A stretch of DNA of 64,000 bases from Burkholderia sp. L27(2015) (lineage in GTDB: Bacteria; Pseudomonadota; Gammaproteobacteria; Burkholderiales; Burkholderiaceae): assembly GCF_009765705.1 (NCBI RefSeq), contig NZ_LMUX01000021.1:820312-884311 (forward strand). Direction: 5' to 3'. The position numbers were made by a program, and so were the translations under genes. Below are positions 43,963 through 53,848 of this stretch, in pieces. Positions within the stretch are counted from its first letter, which is position 1. Each line of letters opens with the position of its first letter. The notes beneath the pieces are model-generated. The model was not told the DNA's origin. It worked only from the letters and a program-made list of their open reading frames with translations, and made no database searches.

Positions 43963-44904
43963 ATGATCGATAGGCACAAGGCCGCAACGCGGCGACCCGC
44001 GATCCCAAGCTCGCGGATACGCCGGCCGAGCATGGCAGCGCGTCGGCGCGCGCCTGCTGCAGCGGCAGCCTTCGAGGATCAACAACTCGACTTGCCGCTA
44101 TTCGACCATCCCGCCACGCCGTCGATACCCCCCGCCGCACCCGCGATGCCACCGCGCTCCGGACAGACAGGCGGCACGGGCGAGCGTCTGCGCACCCTGC
44201 AATTGGGCGCACGCCCACTGCAATATCGACTCAAGCGCTCGACGCGCCGCACGATAGGCTTTTCGATCGACAGCAGCGGCCTCGCCGTGACCGCCCCGCG
44301 ATGGGTCACGCTGGCCGATATCGAGTCGGCCATCTCAGAAAAGCAGAAGTGGATTTTTGCCAAGCTTGCCGAATGGCAGAACCGCGTCGAACAACGTGCG
44401 CTGCCGCGCATCGTCTGGGGCGACGGCGCCGAATTGCCGTTTCTCGGCAAGACCATCCGGATTGCGCTGGAATCGGCCAGCGGCACGTTGCACTACGCAG
44501 CCGATAGCGCGCTGCTCGCACTGGGCTTACCGCTGCATGTGCAAACCCAGCAGATCAAGGACCGGGTGCAAGGCTGGCTGCAAACCGAGGCGATGCGCCT
44601 GTTCGTCGAGCGCCTCGACCTGTACGCCGTACGCCTGGGCGTGAGCTACCGCGCTTGTGCGTTGTCGTCGGCCGCGACCCGCTGGGGCAGTTGTTCCAGC
44701 GATGGCAAGATCCGCCTGAATTGGCGGTTGATCCATTTCCCGCTGACCATTATCGATTACGTGGTGGCGCACGAACTCGCGCACTTGCGCGAAATGAACC
44801 ACGGTCCACGCTTCTGGCAAACCGTGGAATCGGTGTTCCCGGAATTTCGAGAGGCGCGTCAGACACTGCGCCAGCATCCGCCTGAGCTATTGCCGATACT
44901 CTGA
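43963..44904 (+). CDS. SprT/YgjP-like metal-dependent hydrolase (DUF45)
   Basis: About 313 residues. The C-terminal 200 residues form a YgjP-type domain: RWGSCSSDGKIRLNWRLIHFP followed by the zinc site HELAHLREMNHGPRFW (HExxH plus a third histidine). The N-terminal ~70 residues are low-complexity and rich in Arg, Ala and Pro, ending in a QLDLPLF motif seen in related proteins. Start choice is uncertain between ATG 43963 (GGAG 10 bp upstream), ATG 44032 and TTG 43897. Biological role is unknown; protease or nuclease-associated activity has been proposed for the family. Confidence 0.85.
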   Translation: MIDRHKAATRRPAIPSSRIRRPSMAARRRAPAAAAAFEDQQLDLPLFDHPATPSIPPAAPAMPPRSGQTGGTGERLRTLQLGARPLQYRLKRSTRRTIGFSIDSSGLAVTAPRWVTLADIESAISEKQKWIFAKLAEWQNRVEQRALPRIVWGDGAELPFLGKTIRIALESASGTLHYAADSALLALGLPLHVQTQQIKDRVQGWLQTEAMRLFVERLDLYAVRLGVSYRACALSSAATRWGSCSSDGKIRLNWRLIHFPLTIIDYVVAHELAHLREMNHGPRFWQTVESVFPEFREARQTLRQHPPELLPIL

Positions 44905-44994
44905 CGTCGAGATGTTCCGAATCGCCGGGTATGCCACCTAAATCCCCTCGTGGCGGTACAATTATTGTCCCGTTCATCTCGTAAGGCACCTCCC

Positions 44995-45375
44995 ATGCGT
45001 CTTCTTCACACCATGTTACGAGTCGGCAATCTCGACCGGTCGCTCGCGTTCTATACCGAAGTGCTCGGGATGCAGTTGCTGCGCAAGCGCGACTATCCCG
45101 ATGGCAAATTCACGCTCGCTTTCGTCGGCTACGGTCCGGAAGACGATACCGCCGTCATCGAATTGACTCATAACTGGGATCAGGACAGTTACGAGCTTGG
45201 CACCGCTTACGGCCATATTGCTCTCGAAGTGGACGACGCCTATAAAGCCTGCGAACTGGTCAAGCAAAAAGGCGGCAAGGTCGTACGCGAAGCCGGTCCG
45301 ATGAAACACGGCACCACCGTGATCGCGTTCGTCGAAGACCCGGACGGCTACAAGATCGAGTTCGTTCAGCACTAA
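44995..45375 (+). CDS. gloA: Lactoylglutathione lyase (glyoxalase I)
   Basis: 126 residues. It converts the methylglyoxal-glutathione hemithioacetal to S-lactoylglutathione. All four metal ligands match the Ni/Co-type bacterial enzyme: H5, E56, H74 and E122. Length is that of the short bacterial class. ATG 44995 begins [16 protein letters not shown]; the gene sits between a YgjP-like gene and a DMT transporter, the latter starting 27 bp downstream. Confidence 0.97.
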   Translation: MRLLHTMLRVGNLDRSLAFYTEVLGMQLLRKRDYPDGKFTLAFVGYGPEDDTAVIELTHNWDQDSYELGTAYGHIALEVDDAYKACELVKQKGGKVVREAGPMKHGTTVIAFVEDPDGYKIEFVQH

Positions 45376-45402
45376 ACCGCCTACTCTCCCCTACCTCGGC
45401 TC

Positions 45403-46341
45403 ATGAGCACACTGACGGCATCGACCTCGCCGGAGCGCCGTGCTCTGGATACTTCGGCCATCCTTTTGATGATCGTGCTGTGCGCGCTTTGGGGCCTGCA
45501 ACAGGTGGCCATCAAACGCGCCAATGCCGATCTCGCGCCAGTGTTTCAAGCGGGGCTGCGCTCCGCGATTGCTGCAGTGCTGGTGTTCGGCTGGACGCGG
45601 GTGCGCGGCGTGCGGCTGGGTCAAGCCGATCGCACCTTATGGCCCGGACTGGTCGCCGGGGTGTTATTCGCTGGGGAGTTTGTCTGCATTTTCCTGGGAT
45701 TGGATCTGACCAGCGCGTCGCGCATGTCGGTGTTTCTCTACACGGCGCCCTGCTTCACTGCGCTGGGCTTGCACTGGTTCGTGCCCGGCGAGCGGCTCAG
45801 GCGAATACAGTGGCTGGGCATGGCGCTGGCGTTTGCAGGCATCGTGCTGGCGTTCGTGGACGGCTTTCTGAATGGCTCGACTGGCAGCCTGAGAACGCTG
45901 GGCGGCGATGCGCTGGGGGTGCTGGGCGGCGTTTGCTGGGCCGCCACGACCATCGTGGTGCGCGGCACGGCGCTCGCGCGCTGCAGCCCCAGCAAAGCGC
46001 TGCTCTACCAGTTGGCGGTGTCTGCTGTGATCTTGCTGGCGGTGGCGGCACTGAGTGGACCGGTGGTACTGCACACGATCGCGCCGCTCACGTGGATGAG
46101 CCTGGCCTATCAATCCGTGGTGATTGCGTTTATCAGCTACTTGGTGTGGTTCTGGCTGCTGACGCGTTATATCGCCTCACGACTATCAGTGTTCTCTTTT
46201 TTGACGCCGCTGTTTGGCGTCGCGCTCGGCGTGATCCTGTTGGGGGACCATTTCAGCGCCCAATTCGTCGTCGCGGCGCTGCTGGTGCTCAGTGGCATTG
46301 CGGTGGTCAACATGCGCGGCGGGGTTGGCAAACGGGCTTGA
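45403..46341 (+). CDS. DMT superfamily (EamA) transporter
   Basis: 312 residues with ten predicted transmembrane helices in two EamA repeats (about 20-150 and 165-305). The first repeat contains LCALWGLQQVAIKRANADL and the second LGGVCWAATTIVVRGTALA. Members export or import metabolites such as amino acids or nucleosides; the substrate cannot be assigned. It converges on rsmA with a hairpin in the gap. Confidence 0.9.
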   Translation: MSTLTASTSPERRALDTSAILLMIVLCALWGLQQVAIKRANADLAPVFQAGLRSAIAAVLVFGWTRVRGVRLGQADRTLWPGLVAGVLFAGEFVCIFLGLDLTSASRMSVFLYTAPCFTALGLHWFVPGERLRRIQWLGMALAFAGIVLAFVDGFLNGSTGSLRTLGGDALGVLGGVCWAATTIVVRGTALARCSPSKALLYQLAVSAVILLAVAALSGPVVLHTIAPLTWMSLAYQSVVIAFISYLVWFWLLTRYIASRLSVFSFLTPLFGVALGVILLGDHFSAQFVVAALLVLSGIAVVNMRGGVGKRA

Positions 46342-46350
46342 TCCACGCGA

Positions 46351-46377
46351 GAGGTGTGCGCCTGAGCCGCACACCTC
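46351..46377. terminator. Hairpin terminator between the convergent DMT gene and rsmA
   Basis: GAGGTGTGCG (46351-46360) and CGCACACCTC (46368-46377) form a perfect 10-bp stem with a 7-nt loop, 9 bp after the transporter stop. There is no T-run directly after it, so it may act bidirectionally with Rho or as an mRNA 3'-end stabiliser. Confidence 0.6.
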
Positions 46378-46462
46378 AGTCGCCCCTCGGTAGCCCCTTT
46401 AGTCAGCACCTCAGCCACACACATCTGAGCCGCGTGTAAGCCTCACGCGTGACCCGTGTGGA

Positions 46463-47269
46463 TCACGCAGTCTTGGCCAATTGCTGCGCGAGCATCAGGT
46501 ATTCAGCGACCGATACGTCCTCGGCTCGGCGCGTCAAATCGAAACCCAGCGCCTCGAAATCGATACGCGTGCGATACGTACCCAGCGTCGTGCGCAGCAT
46601 CTTGCGACGCTGCGAGAAAGCGGCGGTGACCACCTCGCCCAATAGGCGCGGGTCGGCCTCGGTGCGTTCATGCGCGCGCAACGGAATCATCCTGACGATC
46701 GCGGAATCGACCTTGGGCGCCGGCTCGAACGATTCCGGCGGCACATGCAGCAGTTTGTCCATGGCATAACGCGACTGCAGCATGACCGACAAGCGCCCAA
46801 AATCCTTGGTGCCCGGTTCGGCCGTCATACGCTCGACCACTTCGTTTTGCAGCATGAAGTGTTGATCGATGACGAGTTCGCACGCCTGCATCAAATGGAA
46901 CAGCAAGGGACTCGATATGTTGTACGGCAGATTGCCGACGATGCGCAGCGTCGGACCCGGTAAGGCGGCGTCCGCCAGCGTGGCGAAATCGTAGGCGAGT
47001 GCGTCGCCCGCATGCAATACGAGCTTGTCGCCAAACCGCGTTTGCAAGCGCCCGATCAAGTCTCGATCCAGTTCCACAGCGTGCAAGGTATCGAGACGCT
47101 CCAGCAGTGGCCCCGTCAACGCGCCCAGGCCCGGTCCAATCTCCACCATCCGATCAGCACGTGCCGGTGCAATGGTGTCGATGATGGCATCGATCACACC
47201 TTGGTCGACCAGGAAGTTCTGGCCGAAACGCTTGCGCGCGTAGTGTCCCTGATGCTGTCTGCTCTGCAT
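46463..47269 (-). CDS. rsmA: 16S rRNA (adenine1518-N6/adenine1519-N6)-dimethyltransferase
   Basis: A 268-residue KsgA/RsmA methyltransferase that dimethylates two adenines near the 3' end of 16S r[15 protein letters not shown], the SAM motif [10 protein letters not shown] and the catalytic [11 protein letters not shown] are intact, with the helical C-terminal domain ending near [12 protein letters not shown] 47269 gives the standard N-terminus; the frame is open but meaningless further upstream. It is the last gene of the lptD-surA-pdxA-rsmA operon. Confidence 0.96.
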   Translation of the reverse strand: MQSRQHQGHYARKRFGQNFLVDQGVIDAIIDTIAPARADRMVEIGPGLGALTGPLLERLDTLHAVELDRDLIGRLQTRFGDKLVLHAGDALAYDFATLADAALPGPTLRIVGNLPYNISSPLLFHLMQACELVIDQHFMLQNEVVERMTAEPGTKDFGRLSVMLQSRYAMDKLLHVPPESFEPAPKVDSAIVRMIPLRAHERTEADPRLLGEVVTAAFSQRRKMLRTTLGTYRTRIDFEALGFDLTRRAEDVSVAEYLMLAQQLAKTA

Positions 47270-47307
47270 GAAATCAACCTGAAAACGAAATAGGACCTGC
47301 GTCTGTA

Positions 47308-48411
47308 TTACGACAAAACCACGCGAGCGCGCTGCCGAGCCATTCTGACTGCGCTGTCGATGGCTTCGATCATGCTGCCACAATCGGCGCGCCCGGAGCC
47401 CGCCAGATCGAGTGCGGTGCCATGATCGACCGAAGTGCGAATGATAGGAAGCCCGAGCGTAATATTGACGCCCGCGCCAAAGGTTGCGTATTTCAAAACC
47501 GGCAAACCCTGATCGTGAAACATCGCCAACACGCAATCGGCGTCTTGCAGGTAGCGCGGCTGAAAAAGCGTATCGGCCGGATACGGTCCGCGCGCATCGA
47601 TACCGGCAGCCTGCGCCAGCTTCAGTGCCGGCTCTATCGTGTCGATTTCCTCACGGCCGAGATAACCATTCTCGCCTGCGTGTGGATTGAGCCCGGTGAC
47701 TAATATGCGCGGCGCGGCCACGCCAAACCAATGCCGCAAATCGTGATCGATGATGCGTAGGGTATCGCTCAGGCTCGCTATCGTGAGCGCCGCCGGGACC
47801 GCCGCGAGCGGCAGATGGGTAGTCGCCAGCGCAACTCGCAGCGGCGTTTCGCCCGGGCCGCTGAGCATCATGACAACTCGAGGAGTGCCGGTACGTTCGG
47901 CGAGATATTCGGTATGCCCGGAAAATGGCACGCCGGCGTCGTTGATGGTGCTTTTCTGCAGTGGCGCAGTGACGATCGCATCAGCCTTGCCGGCCAGCGC
48001 CGCGTCGATAGCGGCATCGAGCAGCGCCAGAACGTAAAGGCCATTGGCCGCATCGAGTCGCCCCGCATGACAAGCCGCCTGCAGCGGCACATGTTGGATG
48101 CGAACCCTGCCGCTCCCCAACAACGCGGTCAAGTCGAGGCCTATCGCCGTCGCCCGCTGCGCCAGCATATCGGCGTCGCCGAGTATCGCAAAATTGACGT
48201 TCGACCACAGCGTGCCCGCCGTGGGCAGGGTGGCAGCGGGCGCACCGGCAGTGGGCGTACCGGACGCCGACGTGCCCATCATCTCGCCGCGCAAGCCTTG
48301 CTGCAGCGCCTGCAACGTCAGTTCGGGGCCGACTCCGGCGGGTTCGCCCGTGGTCAGCACAAGCTCGATCGCGCCACTCGGTGCACCGACCGTTTCATGC
48401 TGTGTGCTCAT
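47308..48411 (-). CDS. pdxA: 4-hydroxythreonine-4-phosphate dehydrogenase
   Basis: 367 residues; NAD-dependent step of pyridoxal 5'-phosphate synthesis (DXP-independent of salvage). The metal-binding histidines are in [19 protein letters not shown] and [13 protein letters not shown]-terminal [12 protein letters not shown] is conserved. Residues about 44-70 are an extra low-complexity segment of Gly/Thr/Ala/Pro with a 5-residue period ([15 protein letters not shown]) encoded by a 15-bp repeat, lengthening the usual ~330-residue enzyme. ATG 48411 is preferred to GTG 48414. Confidence 0.95.
   Translation of the reverse strand: MSTQHETVGAPSGAIELVLTTGEPAGVGPELTLQALQQGLRGEMMGTSASGTPTAGAPAATLPTAGTLWSNVNFAILGDADMLAQRATAIGLDLTALLGSGRVRIQHVPLQAACHAGRLDAANGLYVLALLDAAIDAALAGKADAIVTAPLQKSTINDAGVPFSGHTEYLAERTGTPRVVMMLSGPGETPLRVALATTHLPLAAVPAALTIASLSDTLRIIDHDLRHWFGVAAPRILVTGLNPHAGENGYLGREEIDTIEPALKLAQAAGIDARGPYPADTLFQPRYLQDADCVLAMFHDQGLPVLKYATFGAGVNITLGLPIIRTSVDHGTALDLAGSGRADCGSMIEAIDSAVRMARQRARVVLS
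48215..48285. repeat. In-frame 15-bp repeat in pdxA
   Basis: On the plus strand, units of the type GCACCGGCAGTGGGC recur (for example GTGCCCGCCGTGGGC, AGGGTGGCAGCGGGC, GCACCGGCAGTGGGC), giving a five-residue protein period on the coding strand. Copies are diverged. Confidence 0.65.
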
Positions 48412-48525
48412 CACGCCCCCTCATCGACTGCTAGCTCCTGCCCGACTCAACCCGATCTCGGCGATGACAGCTGGCGCTTACCGGACAAAGCCGTCGCCAC
48501 GGTCAGCACTTCGGGCAAAGTCAGG

Positions 48526-49920
48526 TCAGGCCGGCCCGTAGCCCGGCTTGTACTGAATATACGAGTTATCGCGCAACTCACGCAGCCAGTCCGAATAGGC
48601 CTGGGCTGCCTTGCGCGAACCAATCACCTGACGCGCGTTGTCCTGCTGCTGACTGGTCGAACCTTCGACCGTACGGCGCTCAACCACCAGGATCAAGTGA
48701 TAGCCGAACTCGGTGCGTACCGGGTCGCTGACCTGGCCGGGTTTGAGCTGGTTCATCGCCCGTTCGAATTCCGGCACCGTTTCACCCGGGCTGATCCAGC
48801 CGAGATCACCGCCTTGCGACGCAGAACCATCTTGCGAATACGATTTCGCGAACGAGGAGAAATCGCCGCCTTGGTCGATCTGGCGTTTGATGTCCTGTAT
48901 CTTCTGCAGCACTTGTCCTTCAGGCGCACCGTCGCCCACGCGCAGCAGAATATGCTCCACGTGAGTCTGGACGATCTTCATTGCGTTGCCGGAGGGACCG
49001 GTCGACGGACGGCGCTCGATCAGCTTGATGATCTGCAGGCCATGTGCGGTACGCACAGGCGTGGACGCGACTTCGTCAGGGCGCATTTTCGAGACGAGGC
49101 TCGCATAGCCTTCTGGAAGGCTATCCGGCGACTTGAAACCAAGATCGCCACCTTTGGCCGCGTCGGCATCCTGGGAATACTCCTTGACCAGCTTGCCGAA
49201 ATCCCGGCCATCATTGGCCTCTTTGATGATCTTCTGTGCTTTGTCCTGCGCCGCAACCAGGTCGGCCGGCGTCGCATTGTCGGGCACCGAAATCAGCAAG
49301 TGTTGAATGTGCACATCGTTGCTTGAATTGATGCCGGGGCCGCCATGGGTAGCCAGGTAATTCGCGACCTCCGCATCGGACACGGTGATCTTGCCATCGA
49401 CTTCTTTCTGCCGCACTTTGTCGAGCAGCAGCTCATTGCGCGCATCGGCGGTAAACAAAGACCAGGGCACCCCTTGCGCCTCGATGCGCGACTGATAGAT
49501 CGGCAAGGACATGTTGTTGGTCGCCGCCAGACGCTCCAGCGTGCGTTGCACTGACGCGTCGTCCACCGACAGATCATCGTCTTTGGCGCGCTGCAACTGG
49601 ATGCGCTCCAGAATCATCTGGTCGAGCACCTGCGATTGCAACTGGGTGGCATCGGGGATCGGCGCCCTTTCCTGCTGCAGCCGATTCAAGACCAGGCCCA
49701 CACGCTGGTCGAGCTCACGCTTGGTCACGACGTCGGCATTCACGATCGCTACGATCTGGTCGACCGCATCGATCGGGCCCGAAGCCGCTACAGCCGGTTG
49801 TGCCCCACTCGAAGGCAGCGCTTGCGCACCGGCGTTGGTCGCGAGTAGACATGACGCGGCAAGCAGCGTGGCGCCGCCCAAGAGGCGACTCGATAAGGTG
49901 GTCCAGCGAAACTTTTTCAT
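48526..49920 (-). CDS. surA: Periplasmic chaperone and peptidyl-prolyl isomerase SurA
   Basis: About 464 residues. The MKKFRW start at 49920 gives a clear signal peptide cleaved near NAGA-QA (about residue 33); an ATG ten codons upstream is possible. A SurA N-terminal chaperone domain ([21 protein letters not shown]) is followed by two parvulin domains, the first from about [11 protein letters not shown] and the second from about [11 protein letters not shown], both ending with the GLQIIKL/GYHLILV strand. It guides outer-membrane proteins such as LptD, whose gene precedes it by about 50 bp. Confidence 0.96.
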   Translation of the reverse strand: MKKFRWTTLSSRLLGGATLLAASCLLATNAGAQALPSSGAQPAVAASGPIDAVDQIVAIVNADVVTKRELDQRVGLVLNRLQQERAPIPDATQLQSQVLDQMILERIQLQRAKDDDLSVDDASVQRTLERLAATNNMSLPIYQSRIEAQGVPWSLFTADARNELLLDKVRQKEVDGKITVSDAEVANYLATHGGPGINSSNDVHIQHLLISVPDNATPADLVAAQDKAQKIIKEANDGRDFGKLVKEYSQDADAAKGGDLGFKSPDSLPEGYASLVSKMRPDEVASTPVRTAHGLQIIKLIERRPSTGPSGNAMKIVQTHVEHILLRVGDGAPEGQVLQKIQDIKRQIDQGGDFSSFAKSYSQDGSASQGGDLGWISPGETVPEFERAMNQLKPGQVSDPVRTEFGYHLILVVERRTVEGSTSQQQDNARQVIGSRKAAQAYSDWLRELRDNSYIQYKPGYGPA

Positions 49921-49969
49921 ATTTATCCGCAAAAACTCAATCAATTCCATGGCAGCAACGCCCCTTCAC

Positions 49970-52399
49970 TTAGGGATAGTTCGAAAAGCGCGATAGCGCC
50001 GGCGGCGATCCCGGCAAGTTTTGATAACCCTGTACGCCATTGGCAAACGTTTGAATCAGACCATTGTCAAGCTTGGACAATCCTTTGAGCTGCAATTGCG
50101 CCAACACACGCGTGCCGGACGACGTCGTTCCGACGGTGGTGAAACCGTTGGAATACCGTTGTATGCCCATCCCGAACGCCCAGCAATCCGCGTCATATTG
50201 AAAACCGAGCACGCCGTCGACAATCTGCTTTGCAGTGATATCGTAATCGAGACGAGCCACTGCATAGAGATGTTCCGTGATTGGCCACTGCGTGGAAATC
50301 AACCCCTGGTTGACCGGTTGGTTATCGATCGTGCTGTTGGCGCGATTGTACCGGTATGACACGTTCAAGACTTTGCGATCGCCCGGATTCCAGGCAACAC
50401 CCGCTACTGAGCGTATCAACAAATTCTGGCTGTTGCTGTAGTCCACCGCCGATTCGGTCGAGATGCCTGCGCCCCAGCGAAATTGGGCTCCCGCGATCAC
50501 GTCCGCGCGATCGATAGACGTGGGCGTTACCTGCGCCGCAGTCTCCAGAGTCACCGTTTGCGGTCTGAAAAAATATTGCTGCGCAAACAGGAAGCGAGCC
50601 CGCTCGTCGCCCGATGCGGCGTTAATAAACCGTGAGGTCAGGCCAATCACTACACGACTCTGATCGGCCACTCGGTCACCGCCGACAAACGTATTAGGGG
50701 CGAACACTTCGGCGATCCCAAAATCGGTATCCGCCGTGTCAAAAATGGGAATGTTGTTCTGATTGACGAACGGCGTGTAGACGTAGTAGATCCGCGGTTC
50801 AAGCGTCTGGATATAGTCCGCTCCAAAGATCGTGACCGAGCGCTCGAAGTTCATGCCGGTGTCGAGGCTAAACGTCGGGATCGCCACACTAGGATCCCGA
50901 TTCTGCCCCGGTGCCACCGTTGACGGAATGCTGGTCAGGTTGTATGACGCCAAGTGCGCCTGAATTTTTGGAATCACGTAGTAATCCGATGTCATGATCG
51001 GATAGCTGACGTACGGGTTTACATAAAGCCGCGAGCCTTGATACGAATCGGCCGTCGCGATCCGGAAGTTGCTCGCATCCGCTTCAACGCCATAGTCGAA
51101 GCCCGCAACATTGTATTTCGTGTACTTGACGTTCAATTGCGGTTCGCGCTCATAAGGCGCCCCGCCCTGATCCGCCGGAAGCACTTGCCAATGCTGAACG
51201 TCTGCCAGAATTGACCACGGCCCCTGATTATATGTAATGCCGACGGACTGATCATAAATATACGAAAGCGCCTGCGAGAAAGTCGTGCTCGACCCCAGGT
51301 CCTGGGGATAGGTGCCGTCCGATACACGGTTGTAATCGATGTAGGCCCTGAAGCCATCACCTAAATCCTGATTGTGCTTAAAATAAACTGCATAGCGGTC
51401 GGTATGGGTAATCCGGTCGTTCGGTAGGAACTCCCCCGTGAAGCTGCCGGAATAGTCCGATCCCAGATACCGATACGTACCCGCTAATTGTTCCCCGCGC
51501 TTGGACAATATGCGCGGATACACAGTCAAATCTTTATTCGGCGCGATATTGAAGTAATACGGCGTAATGAGATCAAAGCCGCCGCTGGTGCTGCTGCCGA
51601 ACGTCGGCGGCAAGATACCGCTGTGGCGCGCGTCGTCGGTCGGAAACATAAGGTATGGGCTGGCAAAAATCGGCACGCCCTGAAAAAACACCACGGCATT
51701 GCGCGCATAACCTTCGTTCTCGGCGCTATCCAGATCGAGCTTGCTCGCTTCGATATACCAAGCCGGCTTGACCGGCGGGAGCTTGCCATCGGGACCCGGC
51801 ACCGTGCTCGCTTCATTCGCCGGATTCACGCATTTGCAGGCCGTGTAATACGCCTGCATGAAGCGCGTCGTGTCCGGATCGAGCAAATCGACCTGGTTCG
51901 CATGACCGGAACCGCCGCTCGCATTGAAGTAGTAGTGCGGCGTGGCCATGTAACCCTGATTCGAGTCTATCGTCAGGTGCGCCTCGGGACCGACAAAGCT
52001 GTTGCCGTTGTTAGTCACCCGGACATGGCCATACGCGTCGGTCTTGTCCGTATCGGTGTCATACAGGATCTTGTCGCCCTTGACGACCATCACGCCATGT
52101 CGCAGTTCGGCGTGCCCCTCGACTTTCTGATTCTGATCGGCAGTTCCCGACAGGTAATCGCCTATCGTAAACGTTGCCGGCGTATCGCCGGGCTGCAGCA
52201 GATGATCTTCCAACTGCGGCGAGAGTCTCAAGCCCCATGGAATATCGAGTTGCACCGGTTGAGCCGCGTCGCCGACGAGTTGCGCGTAGGCAAATTCGGG
52301 CGCGCCGACACCGATCGCGAGCAATGCGGCGAACAACGGCGAGAAACGCAAAGGCAAGCGCCGCGACGAACGCAGCGCGCGCGCCCGGCCGTCTGGCAT
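49970..52399 (-). CDS. lptD: LPS-assembly protein LptD
   Basis: About 809 residues from ATG 52399, which gives a basic N-terminus and hydrophobic signal peptide cleaved near AYA-QL; ATG 52450 and TTG 52510 are in-frame alternatives that would add an implausible leader. The N-terminal OstA/jellyroll domain (EGHAELRHGVMVVKGDKILYD) is followed by a large outer-membrane beta-barrel. Cysteines in TACKC near the domain boundary and DADCW near the C-terminus could form the interdomain disulfide. It inserts lipopolysaccharide into the outer leaflet with LptE and heads the surA-pdxA-rsmA operon. Confidence 0.95.
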   Translation of the reverse strand: MPDGRARALRSSRRLPLRFSPLFAALLAIGVGAPEFAYAQLVGDAAQPVQLDIPWGLRLSPQLEDHLLQPGDTPATFTIGDYLSGTADQNQKVEGHAELRHGVMVVKGDKILYDTDTDKTDAYGHVRVTNNGNSFVGPEAHLTIDSNQGYMATPHYYFNASGGSGHANQVDLLDPDTTRFMQAYYTACKCVNPANEASTVPGPDGKLPPVKPAWYIEASKLDLDSAENEGYARNAVVFFQGVPIFASPYLMFPTDDARHSGILPPTFGSSTSGGFDLITPYYFNIAPNKDLTVYPRILSKRGEQLAGTYRYLGSDYSGSFTGEFLPNDRITHTDRYAVYFKHNQDLGDGFRAYIDYNRVSDGTYPQDLGSSTTFSQALSYIYDQSVGITYNQGPWSILADVQHWQVLPADQGGAPYEREPQLNVKYTKYNVAGFDYGVEADASNFRIATADSYQGSRLYVNPYVSYPIMTSDYYVIPKIQAHLASYNLTSIPSTVAPGQNRDPSVAIPTFSLDTGMNFERSVTIFGADYIQTLEPRIYYVYTPFVNQNNIPIFDTADTDFGIAEVFAPNTFVGGDRVADQSRVVIGLTSRFINAASGDERARFLFAQQYFFRPQTVTLETAAQVTPTSIDRADVIAGAQFRWGAGISTESAVDYSNSQNLLIRSVAGVAWNPGDRKVLNVSYRYNRANSTIDNQPVNQGLISTQWPITEHLYAVARLDYDITAKQIVDGVLGFQYDADCWAFGMGIQRYSNGFTTVGTTSSGTRVLAQLQLKGLSKLDNGLIQTFANGVQGYQNLPGSPPALSRFSNYP

Positions 52400-52800
52400 C
52401 GTGCCCCGGGTCACAGCCGATCTCGGTCGGTAATTCAATCTGAACGGCATGAATGCATTAGGGCTGGCCACCCCGGCATTGAAACGCGAGCCTGCAGGCT
52501 CGCGGACCAACCGGATGAGGTATCGTGAATCGGGCTATCAATTAGGCTATACCTCAGGCTATGCCCCGGGTTATAGCCCGGGGCATAATTCGGGCTATAA
52601 CCCGGCTTGTTCATTGGTGTGACCATCGTTCTGCGAATTGGCGTCTGACACAGTTAGGCCACCATTTACAGGGGCGCACGGTAGATAGTCGGTCCAGCTT
52701 GTTTCCCGGCCGTTCCCCACTGCTTAATCGGGAGCGTCCGGCGAGTCGTGGGGTATTATATGGCAAGACGTTTGCCTTCTCGACATTCATTGCCCCGCCT
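52400..52800. other. ~400-bp divergent region between lptD and amgK, rich in palindromes and repeats
   Basis: No accepted gene. It contains a perfect 20-bp palindrome CGCGAGCCTGCAGGCTCGCG (52485-52504), a 12-bp tandem repeat array (52522-52605) and overlapping inverted repeats. A TATTAT hexamer at 52754-52759 is a possible -10 for amgK. A 63-codon minus-strand frame (52626-52435) just translates the repeat. Confidence 0.6.
52522..52605. repeat. 12-bp tandem repeat with overlapping long inverted repeats upstream of lptD
   Basis: On the minus strand seven units of the type CCGGGTTATAGC, CCGAATTATGCC, CCGGGCTATAAC and so on. Because units are partly self-complementary, a 15-bp arm at 52566-52580 pairs perfectly with 52591-52605, and an alternative 11-bp arm at 52560-52570 pairs with 52577-52587. 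The two hairpins are mutually exclusive. Confidence 0.85.
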
Positions 52801-53841
52801 ATGCCAATCCGCGCCGCCGAGCTGCGATCCGACCTGCGCCTCAATCAACTCCATCAGTGGCTGGCCGGCTTGGCTACACGCCACGGGCTGGATCCCGATT
52901 CGCTGCAATCTGCATCGGCCGATGCCAGTGCGCGTCGCTATTTCAGGGTGGCCGCGCCGAGCCAAGCTTGCGGGTCGCTGATCGTAATGGACGCGCCACC
53001 GCCCGAAAAGTGCCGTGAATTTGCCCAGGTCGCGGCCTTGATGACGACCGCCGGACTCCACGTACCGCACATTCTGGCGAGCGACTTCGATCAGGGCTTC
53101 ATGCTGCTTAGCGACCTCGGAAGCACGGTCTATCTGGACGTCATCAACGAATCGAACGCACAGCCGATGATGCTCGCGGCTCTGGACAGCGCAATTACTT
53201 GGCAGCAGGCCTCGCGCCCGGACGTTCTGCCGGTCTACGACGAAGCGCTGCTGCGCCGCGAAATGGGTCTGTTTCCCGAATGGTATCTGGGACGGCATCT
53301 GGGGCAAGATGTGAACGACCCGAAGCTGCAGGCCACGCTGGAAAGCGTCTTTGCGCCGCTCGTGCGCAGTGCGTTGGCCCAGCCGCAGGTGTTCGTGCAC
53401 CGCGATTTCATGCCACGCAACCTGATGGTGGCCACGCCCCAGCCCGGTGTGCTCGACTTCCAGGATGCGGTGTACGGCCCGATCGCCTATGACGTGGTGT
53501 CGCTGTTTCGCGACGCCTTCGTCAGTTGGGATGAGGCGCTCGAACTCGACTGCGTGGCGCGCTATTGGGAGCGCGCACGCAAAGCCGGCTTGCCGGTACG
53601 CGATGATTTCGCGGAGTTCTACCGCGAATACGAATGGATGGGCCTGCAGCGTCATCTGAAGGTACTCGGCATTTTTGCGCGCCTCTGGTATCGCGACCGC
53701 AAGCCGCGCTATCTGGCGGACACGCCGCGCTTTACCGCCTATGCGCGTAAAGTCGCGCTTCGGTATCGCGAACTGGCGCCGCTCGCGCGCTTGCTCGATC
53801 AAATCGAAGGTCGCGTCGCCGAAGTCGGCTACACCTTCTGA
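52801..53841 (+). CDS. amgK: N-acetylmuramate/N-acetylglucosamine anomeric kinase
   Basis: 346 residues of the aminoglycoside-phosphotransferase fold. The kinase motifs VHRDFMPRNLMV and GVLDFQDAVYGPIAYD (catalytic HRD-like and metal-binding D) are clear. Immediately downstream lies murU, and this pair defines the MurNAc recycling route that bypasses early UDP-MurNAc synthesis and gives intrinsic fosfomycin tolerance in Pseudomonas and relatives. ATG 52801 begins MPIRAAELRSD; the frame is open but non-conserved upstream. It is divergent from lptD. Confidence 0.9.
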   Translation: MPIRAAELRSDLRLNQLHQWLAGLATRHGLDPDSLQSASADASARRYFRVAAPSQACGSLIVMDAPPPEKCREFAQVAALMTTAGLHVPHILASDFDQGFMLLSDLGSTVYLDVINESNAQPMMLAALDSAITWQQASRPDVLPVYDEALLRREMGLFPEWYLGRHLGQDVNDPKLQATLESVFAPLVRSALAQPQVFVHRDFMPRNLMVATPQPGVLDFQDAVYGPIAYDVVSLFRDAFVSWDEALELDCVARYWERARKAGLPVRDDFAEFYREYEWMGLQRHLKVLGIFARLWYRDRKPRYLADTPRFTAYARKVALRYRELAPLARLLDQIEGRVAEVGYTF

Positions 53842-53848
53842 GGCACGC

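Noticed and set aside
47815..49326. A long plus-strand open frame opposite pdxA and surA
   Set aside because: Both minus-strand genes are unmistakable and in a conserved operon; the opposite frame has no recognisable domain.
52435..52626. A 63-codon minus-strand frame upstream of lptD with repeated Pro-Gly-Tyr units
   Set aside because: The peptide is only the translation of the 12-bp array, has no known family, and overlaps the lptD start region out of frame.
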